From positions 35,070 through 99,069 of the forward strand of contig JAETNQ010000012.1 of the NCBI GenBank assembly GCA_021772075.1: a stretch of DNA of 64,000 nucleotides, given 5' to 3'. The position numbers were made by a program, and so were the translations under genes. Each line of letters opens with the position of its first letter. The first letter of the stretch is position 1. The stretch is from Lachnospiraceae bacterium (GTDB lineage: Bacteria; Bacillota; Clostridia; Lachnospirales; Lachnospiraceae). Below the pieces are notes generated by a model. It was not told the DNA's origin. It saw only the letters and a program-made list of their open reading frames with translations, and made no database searches. Below, piece by piece: positions 28,058-37,343 of the stretch.

Positions 28058-28084
28058 TATTTTATGTGAATGCAAATGATCTGT
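28058..28084 (-). promoter_or_regulatory. Sigma-K-like promoter of the larger collagen gene
   Basis: CATAAAATA (28066-28058) matches the sigma-K -10 pattern CATANNNTA and an AC (28084-28083) sits 16 bases upstream, matching its short -35. It lies about 60 bases before the collagen start. Consistent with late mother-cell expression but from pattern only. Confidence 0.45.
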
Positions 28085-28103
28085 TACCTTTTGTCGAAAA
28101 AAA

Positions 28104-28124
28104 GAGCGTGCTTAAAACACGCTC
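28104..28124. terminator. Bidirectional intrinsic terminator
   Basis: GAGCGTG and CACGCTC form a perfect 7-bp stem with a 7-base loop, flanked by A7 on one side and A8 on the other (T runs on the minus strand). It ends the glycosyltransferase transcript just past its stop codon. Confidence 0.85.
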
Positions 28125-28132
28125 CAAAAAAA

Positions 28133-29200
28133 TTATAAATTTTCAAAATACCGTTTATTATAAAGATATGCCTGGGAATACGGTTTACAGGCTCCGGCTT
28201 TTTCATTGTATTCCTTCGCCTTTTGCCGATCTCCTAATTTATCGTAACATACGCATAACTGCAGCAAAGGAATATAATCATAGCAATCCGGCAGAGTAAA
28301 ACCGCCCGCATACTCCTTTTTGGGTGCATTCAGAGCGGTTTCATACCAATAGATGGCATTTTGGAAGTTTCCACGCTCCAAAAAATGCTTTCCAATCTCA
28401 CAGCATAATTCAGCCCTCGGCAAATCATAACTCATGCTGCGCAAAAGTGCGGCCAGCGCGCATTGTTCCTTTCCCAGCTGATCATAGCATCTGGCACAGA
28501 CAGAACATGCCTCTATCTTATTTTCTATCCATCCTTCCTCTAAGAGAAGGAATTGTTCCAATACAGAAACAGCCTCTTCATATTGCCTATGATAATATAA
28601 TTCCCTTCCATAATAATATTGCTGCCGTGGTTCCAGAACTTTTCCGTCTGCAAGCAGCTTCTGATATATTTTCAGATTTCGGTCAGGATCTCCGGCATTC
28701 ATTTTTTTATGGCAAATCGCAATATCGGAATATATTATGCTGCCGCCCGGAGGAATTACTTCATGCACCGCGCCGATCCAACGGTACTGCGGGCTGTTTC
28801 TGATCCATCTTTCCCTAAAATAAGAAAAAGAAGGCTTGCCGGCTTCATCAAAAGAAGTATTATATTTCATCATTACCATATCCGTACCCGGCGGCAAATC
28901 CTGCTTTAACCGCAAAAATTCTTCTTTTTCCGTTTCTTCTATTATATCGTCGGCATCCATCCACATACAGTAATCCATAGACGCCTTGGAAAAGGAGTAG
29001 TTTCTGGCATCAGAAAAATCATCCTTCCAAGGATAGGAATAAACCTTTGACGTATAACCGGACGCTATTTCCACCGTCCGGTCCGTAGAACCGGTATCTA
29101 CAATAATAATTTCCTCTACGAGTTCCGCTACGCTGTCCAGACAGCGCGCAATATGCATCTCTTCATTTTTCACGATCATGCAAACGCTTATTGTCGGCAT
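28133..29200 (-). CDS. Glycosyltransferase family 2 with TPR-like C-terminal half
   Basis: 355 residues. N-terminal GT-A domain: ISVCMIVKNEEMHIARCLDS, VDTGSTDRTVEIA, and the metal-binding DADD in MWMDADDIIE (about 1-200). The C-terminal half is a set of helical TPR-like repeats (YYYGRELYYHRQYEEAV, ACYDQLGKE, YWYETALNAPKKEY). It belongs to the SunS-type group that glycosylates peptides and proteins in a nucleotide-sugar-dependent way. Lying between two collagen-like genes with many Thr in X or Y positions, it is the likely glycosylator of them. AAAGGAAAT precedes the ATG. It follows the smaller collagen gene by 22 bases. Confidence 0.9.
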   Translation of the reverse strand: MPTISVCMIVKNEEMHIARCLDSVAELVEEIIIVDTGSTDRTVEIASGYTSKVYSYPWKDDFSDARNYSFSKASMDYCMWMDADDIIEETEKEEFLRLKQDLPPGTDMVMMKYNTSFDEAGKPSFSYFRERWIRNSPQYRWIGAVHEVIPPGGSIIYSDIAICHKKMNAGDPDRNLKIYQKLLADGKVLEPRQQYYYGRELYYHRQYEEAVSVLEQFLLLEEGWIENKIEACSVCARCYDQLGKEQCALAALLRSMSYDLPRAELCCEIGKHFLERGNFQNAIYWYETALNAPKKEYAGGFTLPDCYDYIPLLQLCVCYDKLGDRQKAKEYNEKAGACKPYSQAYLYNKRYFENL

Positions 29201-29222
29201 ATTATTTCCTTTCTTTTTTGGT

Positions 29223-29972
29223 CTATTGTCTGCAAAGCTTTTCTATGCTCAGATTCATATTGATTTTAGAAGCGCCCGCCGAAGAATACCATGCAAAAAA
29301 CATCGCGGACGATCTTGGTATTTCGATGATAAAATATCTTGATATGACCAGCATTTCCTTCCGCTTTGCCGATTCTGCATATGAGGCATATGCCGTCTGC
29401 TCGCAATCGTTGAATATTGGCACAAGCTTTATAAATCCATGTTTTTTCATTACTGTGGATACGTAATAATAAACGGCATAGCAGCCGGGAGTCAGCATGA
29501 CGGAATAATTATTACTCAGAGAAATATTTTGCGTGATATCGGATATATCCGCTTTTAACGGAAGGCTGGCGCTTTCCGGCATGATAAGCCCCTGGCCTGA
29601 AAACGAGGCAAATACGCTATTTTGCGGATAGCCGGGCGGGCCTGCCGGTCCGCGCGGGCCGGGTTCTCCCCTTGGCCCCATCGGACCGGTAGCGCCTTGC
29701 GGACCTTGCGGACCTGTAACTCCCTGCGGGCCGGTTTCCCCCCGCTCCCCAGGACAGCCCGGCGGCCCCGGCTCCCCTCTTGGCCCCATCGGACCGGCTT
29801 CTCCGCGTTCCGCCGCCGCAGCCGGAGAACGTTCTGATACGGCATCGCTTGTCTCGGACATAAAACCGGCATCCGGCTGTACCATGTTTGGATTACGGTT
29901 TCTGTCAGCCCCCCTTCCCATACACATTAAATTCGGCGGACGAAACATCCAATTTGTATTAAAATTATTCAC
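29223..29972 (-). CDS. Small collagen-like protein
   Basis: 249 residues. N-terminal 55 residues with no known fold ([17 protein letters not shown]...), then 21 Gly-X-Y triplets ([20 protein letters not shown], ending [12 protein letters not shown]), and a C-terminal globular domain of about 130 residues ([20 protein letters not shown], ending [11 protein letters not shown]) similar in position to the C-terminal domains of exosporium glycoproteins. The start is a GTG with GAGG nine bases before. It is first in an apparent two-gene unit with the glycosyltransferase. Confidence 0.85.
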   Translation of the reverse strand: MNNFNTNWMFRPPNLMCMGRGADRNRNPNMVQPDAGFMSETSDAVSERSPAAAAERGEAGPMGPRGEPGPPGCPGERGETGPQGVTGPQGPQGATGPMGPRGEPGPRGPAGPPGYPQNSVFASFSGQGLIMPESASLPLKADISDITQNISLSNNYSVMLTPGCYAVYYYVSTVMKKHGFIKLVPIFNDCEQTAYASYAESAKRKEMLVISRYFIIEIPRSSAMFFAWYSSAGASKINMNLSIEKLCRQ

Positions 29973-30068
29973 TTAAAAACACCTCATTTATATTTCATAT
30001 TGAACGATGATTCATTGACCATAATAAATTATATGCATCCAAAAGCGTTTCGGGATTTTTCAGCCCGG

Positions 30069-30096
30069 TTGACAAAGAAATTCGATATGATATACT
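30069..30096 (+). promoter_or_regulatory. Promoter of the REC-GGDEF gene
   Basis: TTGACA (30069-30074), a 16-base spacer and TATACT (30091-30096), about 70 bases before the start codon. Confidence 0.75.
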
Positions 30097-30165
30097 TTTA
30101 ATAAAGCTAATATGCATATTTTCCCTTTCATTATTACATAAAAATATGCAGCAAGGAGTTTACCT

Positions 30166-31092
30166 ATGGAAAAAATATTAATTATTGATGACAGCGTCGT
30201 ACATGCCAACTATTTAAAGAGCATCCTTGCGGATAATTATGAAATCTCTCTCGCCCATACGGCGAACGACGGACTTCGATATGCCAAAACCGGCGAATAT
30301 TCCCTGATCCTTCTGGATGTCGTCATGCCTGAAATGGACGGCTTTGTGCTATTAAAAAAACTGCAGGAAGAACTGGTCACAGAACATATCCCTGTTATTC
30401 TTATTACCAGCCTTGCCGATGCGAACAGCGAAGAACAAGGGCTTATTCTCGGCGCTGTAGATTATATTGTCAAGCCCTTTCATCCTCCAATTGTCCGGGC
30501 CAGGGTAAATACCCATATTAAATTATACCGATACCGATCCCAAATCGAACAACAGGCTATGGTAGATGAAATGACTAAAGTAGCAAACCGGAGATATTAC
30601 GATCAGCAAAGCATTCTGAAATGGCAGGAAGCAATCCGCTTAAAAGCTTCTTTTTCCGTCTGCATGTTCGACATCGACAAGTTTAAAATATATAACGACA
30701 CCTATGGCCATCCTGCCGGAGACCGGGTAATCGCCGCCGTAGCCCAGACCGCAGGATCCTGTCTGAGACGGAGTACGGATTTATTTGCCCGGTATGGCGG
30801 AGAAGAATTTATTGCTATTGTTTTAGGAGGAAAAGCAGAAGAAGTATTTGCCCATTTTAAAAATATCCGTCAGTCAATAGAAGATCTACATATCGAACAC
30901 AACGGCAAAGAATCAGGCCCTCCATGGGTCACGGTCAGCATGGGAGGCATCACTCTGTTCCCGCAAATAGGCGATAAGTATGAAGATTATGTAAAAATTG
31001 CAGACCAAATGCTGTATAATGCCAAAGATCTCGGCCGGAACCAGGTCGTTTGGATGAACGAAAAAAAGATACAATGGAAAGAGCGCGGATAA
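30166..31092 (+). CDS. Response regulator diguanylate cyclase (REC-GGDEF)
   Basis: 308 residues. Receiver domain with acidic pair (IIDDS), phospho-Asp in LILLDVVMPEMDGF and Lys in DYIVKPFHPP (residues 1-125), then a GGDEF domain with the intact active site RYGGEEF (near residue 207) and the inhibitory I-site RSTD five residues before it. It makes cyclic di-GMP when phosphorylated. No kinase is adjacent, so the input is unknown. GGAG precedes the ATG. The gene stands alone. Confidence 0.95.
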   Translation: MEKILIIDDSVVHANYLKSILADNYEISLAHTANDGLRYAKTGEYSLILLDVVMPEMDGFVLLKKLQEELVTEHIPVILITSLADANSEEQGLILGAVDYIVKPFHPPIVRARVNTHIKLYRYRSQIEQQAMVDEMTKVANRRYYDQQSILKWQEAIRLKASFSVCMFDIDKFKIYNDTYGHPAGDRVIAAVAQTAGSCLRRSTDLFARYGGEEFIAIVLGGKAEEVFAHFKNIRQSIEDLHIEHNGKESGPPWVTVSMGGITLFPQIGDKYEDYVKIADQMLYNAKDLGRNQVVWMNEKKIQWKERG

Positions 31093-31100
31093 GCGCAGGA

Positions 31101-31133
31101 AAACCGGCGGCTCCAAGGCAAAGCCGCCGGTTT
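31101..31133. terminator. Terminator hairpin between convergent genes
   Basis: AAACCGGCGGCT (31101-31112) pairs with AGCCGCCGGTTT (31122-31133), ending in TTT on the plus strand; it can serve both the REC-GGDEF gene and the macrodomain gene. Confidence 0.8.
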
Positions 31134-31161
31134 CTGTGCAGATATCTTCATATGTAAAAAT

Positions 31162-32004
31162 CTATTTTTTCAATTTGTTCTCATAGATTTCCCTGTCTTC
31201 ATCTTTAAATACATTAAATATAATACGGTCAAATTTATCCTCCCCATATTCAGCCAGGAATTGCGTCACTGTCCTTACCGCAATCTCCGCCGCCTCTTTA
31301 TTGGGGAAATGGAATTCTCCTGTACTGATACAGCAGAAAGCCACTGTACGGATTCCGTTTTCCACACAGCATTTCAGCACATTATAATAACAATTCTCCA
31401 AATCCTTCCGCAGGGCGGTTGTAACACGATATCCGACAATCGGCCCTACGGTATGGATGACGTATTTGGCAGGCAGGCTGTATCCCTTCGTCAGCACCGC
31501 CCGCCCGGTGGGTTCCTCGTATTCCTTCCCGGCCTGCATTCTTTTACTGTCCATATAATGTTTGCACTCTGCGCGCAGCCTGATGCCCGCCGCACTATGG
31601 ATGGCATTGTCAATGCATCTGTGGCATGGCACGAAACATCCCAACATCTGCGAATTAGCAGCATTTACAATCGCATCCACGGAAAGCCTTGTGATGTCCC
31701 CCTGCCAGAGGGACAGCTTATCCGCATATGGTTTCCTGCATCCATACTGCCGCTTTGCATCCGGAATCTCCGTCCACGTGACAATCCCTTTCTCCTTAGC
31801 TTCCTGAGACAGAAATTCATCCTGCACTTTCAGCACATCCTCTGACATATGCCGCGGCAGGCGGATATTCATAAGGGAACGAAGCGCCATCCTTTTGTCC
31901 TCATAACGGCTGCCTGTCTCTAAATCCTTATACTTCACGGAATCTTCCTTAAATTCTTTCAGCAGATAATCCAGCCTCTTTTCCTGCTCTTTGTTCTCTG
32001 TCAT
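31162..32004 (-). CDS. Zinc-dependent macrodomain protein, ADP-ribosyl hydrolase-like
   Basis: 280 residues. N-terminal helical extension of about 100 residues (KRLDYLLKEFKEDSVKYKDL...), then the macrodomain with VDAIVNAANSQMLGCFVPCH-type entry (Asn pair and the CHRCIDNAIH insertion that carries the zinc ligands of SpyMacroD-like enzymes), GYSLPAKYVIHTVGP and CCISTGEFHFPNKEAAEIA. Such enzymes remove ADP-ribose from proteins and are commonly encoded with a sirtuin and a lipoylated carrier protein; neither is seen here, so this copy is an orphan. AAGGAGG precedes the ATG at 32004; the longer frame to 32094 has no such site. Confidence 0.9.
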   Translation of the reverse strand: MTENKEQEKRLDYLLKEFKEDSVKYKDLETGSRYEDKRMALRSLMNIRLPRHMSEDVLKVQDEFLSQEAKEKGIVTWTEIPDAKRQYGCRKPYADKLSLWQGDITRLSVDAIVNAANSQMLGCFVPCHRCIDNAIHSAAGIRLRAECKHYMDSKRMQAGKEYEEPTGRAVLTKGYSLPAKYVIHTVGPIVGYRVTTALRKDLENCYYNVLKCCVENGIRTVAFCCISTGEFHFPNKEAAEIAVRTVTQFLAEYGEDKFDRIIFNVFKDEDREIYENKLKK

Positions 32005-32123
32005 TTTCTGAAACCTCCTTGCAAAAAGCCCCTGCTTTCTCCGGATGAAACCTGGCCGGGAACATATTCCCATGCCCCCGCATCCGCTTTCCAAACGGGA
32101 AACAAGAGATAGCGCTTAAAAAA

Positions 32124-32153
32124 ATTATAATGCAGTTTGCGGGTTTTTGGCAA
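32124..32153 (-). promoter_or_regulatory. Second promoter of the macrodomain gene
   Basis: TTGCCA (32153-32148), 18 bases, TATAAT (32129-32124) on the minus strand. Confidence 0.6.
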
Positions 32154-32223
32154 ATACTATATGCCTTGCCATTTGGATGCCGCCATTCTCTTTTTATTAT
32201 TGTAATTATCGTCATTACATCTT

Positions 32224-32252
32224 ATTCTATCATTATTTTATTGCAATGTCAA
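32224..32252 (-). promoter_or_regulatory. Upstream promoter of the macrodomain gene
   Basis: TTGACA (32252-32247), 17 bases, TAGAAT (32229-32224) on the minus strand, giving a leader of about 210 bases; no structured RNA element was recognised in that leader. Confidence 0.7.
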
Positions 32253-32519
32253 ACTATATCCAGTTATTGCAGAAAAGTCCAGTTCAATAGCTATAATACT
32301 TTTTGCTATAACCTTCCGCATAGATTTTTAGGTGTTTTTCTTTCATTTGTTTTGCTTTTTCCTTGCTATGTTTTGCCTTTTTTATAATGGCAAACAAGCT
32401 AAAATATCAAGAAAGTATTATTGCATTGGAGGGGCTTGGAGATCGTTTCATGCCAAATGCTTCCAACAGTTCTTTCCCCATTTTGTTTTTGGATTCATTC
32501 CCACGGTCTGCATAAAGAA
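32253..32519. other. Intergenic region with no recognisable gene
   Basis: AT-rich, with hydrophobic frames on the plus strand at 32332-32529 and 32421-32624 that have no convincing ribosome site or homology. I see nothing further here. Confidence 0.45.
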
Positions 32520-32522
32520 AGC

Positions 32523-32550
32523 GGGATAAAGCCCCTAAACGGCCTTATCC
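32523..32550 (-). terminator. Terminator of the GH32 operon
   Basis: GGGATAA (32523-32529) pairs with TTATCCC (32544-32550), with an inner GCC/GGC; followed on the minus strand by GCTTTCTTT. It lies 35 bases beyond the last permease stop. Confidence 0.65.
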
Positions 32551-32584
32551 CACTTCCTATTTTGAAAAAATCCCCCGATAGTCT

Positions 32585-33427
32585 CTACCCCTTGATCCCG
32601 GTAGACGCGATTCCTTCCACATAATATTTTTGCAGAAAGATAAACATAATCAGCATCGGAATCGCCGAAATCGTCAGCGATGCCATGATCGGCCCGTAGT
32701 TAATCGGCTTGGAGCCGAAAAACGTCTGGATGGCAAGCTGTATCGTCCTCTTTTCCTCGCCCGTGACCACCAGCAGGGGCCACATAAAGTCATTCCAGTG
32801 AGCCACGAAATCCAATATAAAAATAGTAGCATATACCGTTCCTGAGATAGGCAGGACTACCGTAAAAAACGTTTTGACCGGCCCGCACCCGTCTATGCTG
32901 GCAGCTTCCAGCAGATCGTTCGGCACATCCATAAAAAACTGGCGGAACATATAAATACTGAAGCACTTTGCCACGAAAGGCACGATGAGGGAAGCCCACG
33001 TATTGATCCATCCCAGATCCGCCATTTCCCTGTACATCGGCAGCATAATCGCTTCTGCCGGAAATACCATCAGGCTGATCACCAGCGTCAGCAAAGCGTT
33101 TTTCCCTTTGAATTCAAATTTGGCCAGCGCATAACCGCAGATCGAATTGACCAGCAGATCCAGCACGATAATAACCAATACATAAAATAAACTGTTGCCG
33201 ATAAACTTCCACATGTTGATCCTTTGGAACACTTCCAGGTAATTGTTCAGGGACGCCCCTTGGGGAATAAAAGTGGAAATGGAATTCAATCCTTTAAATA
33301 TCCCGGACTCCGGTTTCAGGGAAGAAGAAACCATCCAGATCAAAGGGGATACAAATATCAGTGCGACAAGGGTATTGCCGAGGTAAAATGCAAGGCTGCC
33401 GAGTCTTGCCCGTTGTTTTTGCGTCAT
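32585..33427 (-). CDS. Carbohydrate ABC transporter permease (MalG/CUT1 type)
   Basis: 280 residues with six helices and the EAA loop LLEAASIDGCGPVKTFFTVV. The start is taken as ATG at 33427, ten bases after AGGAGG; an upstream GTG (33436) touches that site. It ends the operon GH32-SBP-permease-permease, and with its partner forms the membrane channel for the sugar bound by the lipoprotein at 34347. The transported sugar is probably a fructan or sucrose, judged by the neighbouring GH32. Confidence 0.93.
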   Translation of the reverse strand: MTQKQRARLGSLAFYLGNTLVALIFVSPLIWMVSSSLKPESGIFKGLNSISTFIPQGASLNNYLEVFQRINMWKFIGNSLFYVLVIIVLDLLVNSICGYALAKFEFKGKNALLTLVISLMVFPAEAIMLPMYREMADLGWINTWASLIVPFVAKCFSIYMFRQFFMDVPNDLLEAASIDGCGPVKTFFTVVLPISGTVYATIFILDFVAHWNDFMWPLLVVTGEEKRTIQLAIQTFFGSKPINYGPIMASLTISAIPMLIMFIFLQKYYVEGIASTGIKG

Positions 33428-33441
33428 AATCTCCACTCCTC

Positions 33442-34326
33442 CTAATCCGCTTTAATTATCTTTTTCATTCCCAAAGACAGGGATATAACGATCACAAAAA
33501 ATACTGCCGCCACCGCGCAGGCATATCCGAAATTTCTCTTCTGGAAGCCCTGCTCATACACATAATAAACAAGGGTTCTGGTGGAATTCTGCGGCCCGCC
33601 TTTTGTCATGACATAAGGCTGCGTGAACAGCTTCATTGCCTGGATGACTGTAATCATAATGACGTACTGGATCACATTTTTCAGGCCGGGCAAAGTGACA
33701 TAGAAAAAGCTTTTTACCTTTCCCGCACCGTCGATGGAAGCCGCCTCGTACTGCTCCTTTGGAATACCCTGCAATCCTGCAAGAAAAATCATCATCTGGT
33801 ATCCCGCCCCCTGCCATGCAGACATGAAAATAATGGAGTTCATCGAGGTCTTGGGGTCATTGAGAAAACCGCAGGGTTCCATCCCCAGCTTGACCAACAG
33901 GGCGTTTAAAAGCCCGCTGTCCGGATTGGAATTATATAACACCGTCCAGAGGATCGCTACGACTACCATGGAAGTCACCTGCGGGCTGAAATATGCCGCC
34001 CGGAAAACGGACACCCCTCTCCTCCTGGAAGAAATCAGCAGCGCCAGCGCCAGTGCCAGCACTGTCTGGAAAGGCACGACCAGCACCGTAAAATGCAGCG
34101 TATTCTTTACTGCGATCCAGAAATTTTTATCCTGGAAAAGTTCGATGAAATTATTGATCCCGCTGAATTTGATCCTGTCCGGCCGCATGATATTATAGTC
34201 CGTAAATGCATACCGTATCGTCTGCAAAGCCGGATAGACCAGGAAAGCCGCCAGCAGCGCCACCGCCGGAATCACGAAAAGATACGCCGCCTTCCTCTCA
34301 CTCTTTTTATTGATCGCTTTCTGCAT
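33442..34326 (-). CDS. Carbohydrate ABC transporter permease (MalF/UgpA type)
   Basis: 294 residues, six helices, N-terminus MQKAINKKSERKAAYLFVIP, the EAA loop QYEAASIDGAGKVKSFFYVT and the C-terminal helix typical of the CUT1 family. Partner of the following permease and fed by the lipoprotein encoded 21 bases upstream. No ATPase gene is in the cluster, so a shared MsmK-type ATPase is likely. Confidence 0.93.
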   Translation of the reverse strand: MQKAINKKSERKAAYLFVIPAVALLAAFLVYPALQTIRYAFTDYNIMRPDRIKFSGINNFIELFQDKNFWIAVKNTLHFTVLVVPFQTVLALALALLISSRRRGVSVFRAAYFSPQVTSMVVVAILWTVLYNSNPDSGLLNALLVKLGMEPCGFLNDPKTSMNSIIFMSAWQGAGYQMMIFLAGLQGIPKEQYEAASIDGAGKVKSFFYVTLPGLKNVIQYVIMITVIQAMKLFTQPYVMTKGGPQNSTRTLVYYVYEQGFQKRNFGYACAVAAVFFVIVISLSLGMKKIIKAD

Positions 34327-34346
34327 CGTTCCAATTCCTCCCTTCC

Positions 34347-35639
34347 TTATTCCCCGCTGTAATATTTATTATAGTCTTTATCCGTCGCGGCTGCCGCTTC
34401 GTCCAGCGCCGTCTGCGCGTCCACACCTGTAAAGATATTGAGCATGGCTTCCGAAAATCCTGCCGACAATACGCTGTAGGAAGGCGTCCTCGGCCTTGGA
34501 TGCCCGGTTTCCATCAGTTGTTCCTTAAAAATGGAACGGGGATATTCGTTGTATTCCGTCAGCACGTCATAACTGGAAATCCTTGTAGGCGGCTTGGAAA
34601 TCGCCTTTGCATAGGTAGTGACATTGTCTTTGGAGAACAGGAAATTCATCACTTCCTTTACCGCCTCCATGTCCTGCGTATTCTTTGTCACCGACGCCGC
34701 CCAGTCCCCGGTAGGAGAAGTGGGTATTCCTCCGTCATCCGCCACCGGAAAATAAGTCACGCCCCAGTTCAGATCCGGATAATCATTTTCCAGGGTCGCC
34801 ACCTCCCAGGATCCCCCCAGCATGGTAGCCGCCCGCTCGTTGTGGAACTCTTTCTGGATCGGATCGATATTGGCATAACCGTCCTGGATAAAACGATTCA
34901 GAAATTCCGCCGCTTCCACGCCTTCTTTGCTGTTGATATATCCGTCCGCCTTGCTGCCGTCCTCGCTGACAAAATCCGTCCCGTTGGAAATCCAGAACTG
35001 TTCCAGCACATAAGGAAGCCCCTCGCCTTTATCCATAATAATATTCGTTCCTACCACGCCGTCTTTTGTCAGTTTGGCAGCCGCGTCATAAAATTCCGTC
35101 CATGTCCATGCCTCTTCCTTCGACTCCGGTATGCGTATCCCGGCCTCCTCGATCATATCGCGGTTATAGTAAAGCGCCACCGAGCTTTCCGTCGCGCCTA
35201 CAGCATAAATTTTTCCATCATAAGTATTCTGGTTTTTTGAAGAATCCAAAAAATCATCCCAATCTTCCTGGGAAAAGAAATCGTCCAGCGGCAGCGTGAT
35301 TTCATTTGCCGCATAAACAGAAACATTCGGGCCGTCCACAAATAAAATATCCGGCAGATCGTTGGAAGTAATGGCGGCGTTCACCTTGTCTTCATAAGCA
35401 TAGGAATCCGCCCGCACGATCGCCTCTCTTTGCAGATGAATGGAACCCTTGTGGGCTTCATTGAACTCCGCAATTTTTTCTTCCCACCACTGTTCGATCG
35501 CCGGTTCATCGCTGGGACTCCATACCGTGATCACAGATTCCCCTGCTTCGTTCACCCTCGCTTTTGCCTGTCCGCAGGCCATGCACAAACCGGAAACCAG
35601 CATGGCGGCAAGCAATACCGCAACTATTCTTTTTTTCAT
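34347..35639 (-). CDS. Sugar ABC transporter substrate-binding lipoprotein
   Basis: 430 residues. Signal peptide with lipobox ending at Cys22 or so (LVSGLCMAC), then a type-1 sugar-binding fold with AVGATESSVALYYNRDMIEEAG and the C-terminal WAASVTKNTQDMEAVKEVMNF. Binds the oligosaccharide outside the cell and passes it to the two permeases. Start ATG overlaps the GH32 stop (ATGA), so the two are translationally coupled. The nature of the sugar (sucrose, fructo-oligosaccharide) is inferred from GH32. Confidence 0.92.
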   Translation of the reverse strand: MKKRIVAVLLAAMLVSGLCMACGQAKARVNEAGESVITVWSPSDEPAIEQWWEEKIAEFNEAHKGSIHLQREAIVRADSYAYEDKVNAAITSNDLPDILFVDGPNVSVYAANEITLPLDDFFSQEDWDDFLDSSKNQNTYDGKIYAVGATESSVALYYNRDMIEEAGIRIPESKEEAWTWTEFYDAAAKLTKDGVVGTNIIMDKGEGLPYVLEQFWISNGTDFVSEDGSKADGYINSKEGVEAAEFLNRFIQDGYANIDPIQKEFHNERAATMLGGSWEVATLENDYPDLNWGVTYFPVADDGGIPTSPTGDWAASVTKNTQDMEAVKEVMNFLFSKDNVTTYAKAISKPPTRISSYDVLTEYNEYPRSIFKEQLMETGHPRPRTPSYSVLSAGFSEAMLNIFTGVDAQTALDEAAAATDKDYNKYYSGE

Positions 35640-37321
35640 CTTTTACCTTCCTTTCCGTTCCAGATCCCATTCATCAATGAAACTTCCGCTTCGGCAATAT
35701 TCCCCGGCTTTTCCGCTTTCAATACAAAACACCCATGGCTGGAAGAATTATAAAACAATTTCGTTCCCGCCGCTTCCCCCTCGTTGACGTATACCTCCGC
35801 TACACGACGGTCCATATAAATCTCCAATACGGCCACTTCCTTCACATCCGCCCGGAAATTTATCCCTTCGCTTTTTACTCCCTTTGTCACAATCCTCAAG
35901 CCGCCTTCGTCATTGCAAAGAGAGATTTCCTTCTCTCCATCCTTTCCTAACAGAATGGAAAACCATGTATTTTCCAGGAAACGGATTTTCGCCCGGTAAG
36001 CATTTCCCTCGATGCATGTCAGAGAAACGTCTTCTTTTTCCCCATGGTAAAGATTCTCTCCCTTCAACAAAGACACCTCTTTCACCGGCATCATATACAG
36101 CTTGCCGTCCCTGACATGAAGCTGCCTTGGCAGGGTCATGCTTCCATAAGCCCCGTTTTCCCTTTCCACATGTTCACCGTAAAAATCCGAAATCCATCCG
36201 ATACAGATTCTTCTTCCCTCATGGGCAAAGCTCTGCATAGCATAGCAGTTGCTTCCAAAGTCAAACCACCCGCTGCTTTCTGTTTCCAGTTTCCGTTCTT
36301 TCCAGCTTCCTATGTAATATCTGCTCATTTGCAATCTGCCGCAGTCATCGCGGTGACCCATCCATGCCCCTATCGCCACATATTTCCCGTCCAGTTCCAT
36401 GAAGTCAGGGCATTCAAAACTGCGGATCCCTTCCCTCTCCTCTGTCAGCAGCGGATGTAGGTAGCTCCAATGCTCCATATCCTCCGATTCATATAGAAGA
36501 ATGGATCCCTTCCCTCCGATGGCGCTCGCCAGAACCATATACCAGCGCCCGCCGATCTTCTCCACCTTAGGATCCCGGAAATCAAAAGAAGCTCCTTCCG
36601 GCTTCTCCCCGACCACGCATTTTTCTTCCGTAAAATGGATCATGTCCTTGCTTTTCATCATCCACTGGCTTTCCACCTGCTTTCTGTAGTCCTCCCGCGG
36701 CTCGGTATGTCGGGTCAGGTAAAAGACCGCTTCTCCGCCTTCGACTACCGCGCAGCCGGAAAACGCGCCCCCCACCAGTTCTTCCGGCCTCTCCGCGATT
36801 TCTGCCTGCGGCGCCAGGACGACGGGCAGATGCACCCAATGCACCAGGTCCCTGCTGGCCGCATGCCCCCAATACATATTGGACCATTTCTGTCCATGGG
36901 GGTTAAACTGGTAAAACATATGGTAGTATCCTTTAAAGTAGCACAAACCGTTCGGGTCATTCATCCAATTCTTCCACGGGGCAAAATGATAACTTTCCCG
37001 TATGGGCGAATCGTAGTACAGTTCCTCCCTGGCCGGAAGATACCGCCCGCTTTCTTTCTCTTTCTCCAAATAACGGACTCCCGTTTCCAAAATATCCCCG
37101 CTTCCACTCAGATAGCAAAGCGTCACTTCACACGCACCGCTTTCAATTTCATACTCCATCCCTTGTTCCACCGGAAATTTCATCCAAGTATAGAAAACAG
37201 AAGAAGCTTCCTTTTCCATTATGCTCCCTTTGCCGGAGACAAGCCTGATCTTTCCGCCTTCCGTTTTAGCCTTTGCAAAAATCTCCAAACACGTATATTT
37301 CTCCGTATTCAATTTTTTCAT
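35636..37321 (-). CDS. GH32 beta-fructofuranosidase (sucrose/fructan hydrolase)
   Basis: 561 residues, no signal peptide, so the sugar is cut inside the cell. After a non-catalytic N-terminal domain of about 110 residues, the five-bladed propeller holds WMNDPNG (nucleophile Asp), FRDPKV (stabilising Asp) and the acid/base ECPD, in order. A C-terminal beta-sandwich follows (GINFRADVKEVAVLEIYMD). First gene of the transport operon; the LacI gene lies upstream. There is no phosphotransferase gene, so it probably acts on non-phosphorylated oligosaccharide, not on sucrose-6-phosphate, though the family includes both. Confidence 0.95.
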   Translation of the reverse strand: MKKLNTEKYTCLEIFAKAKTEGGKIRLVSGKGSIMEKEASSVFYTWMKFPVEQGMEYEIESGACEVTLCYLSGSGDILETGVRYLEKEKESGRYLPAREELYYDSPIRESYHFAPWKNWMNDPNGLCYFKGYYHMFYQFNPHGQKWSNMYWGHAASRDLVHWVHLPVVLAPQAEIAERPEELVGGAFSGCAVVEGGEAVFYLTRHTEPREDYRKQVESQWMMKSKDMIHFTEEKCVVGEKPEGASFDFRDPKVEKIGGRWYMVLASAIGGKGSILLYESEDMEHWSYLHPLLTEEREGIRSFECPDFMELDGKYVAIGAWMGHRDDCGRLQMSRYYIGSWKERKLETESSGWFDFGSNCYAMQSFAHEGRRICIGWISDFYGEHVERENGAYGSMTLPRQLHVRDGKLYMMPVKEVSLLKGENLYHGEKEDVSLTCIEGNAYRAKIRFLENTWFSILLGKDGEKEISLCNDEGGLRIVTKGVKSEGINFRADVKEVAVLEIYMDRRVAEVYVNEGEAAGTKLFYNSSSHGCFVLKAEKPGNIAEAEVSLMNGIWNGKEGKR

Positions 37322-37343
37322 TTCCCTCCTTCCCTTCTTTTTA

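Noticed and set aside
32130..32387. 85-codon hydrophobic frame upstream of the macrodomain gene
   Set aside because: It covers the macrodomain promoters on the opposite strand and has no ribosome site.
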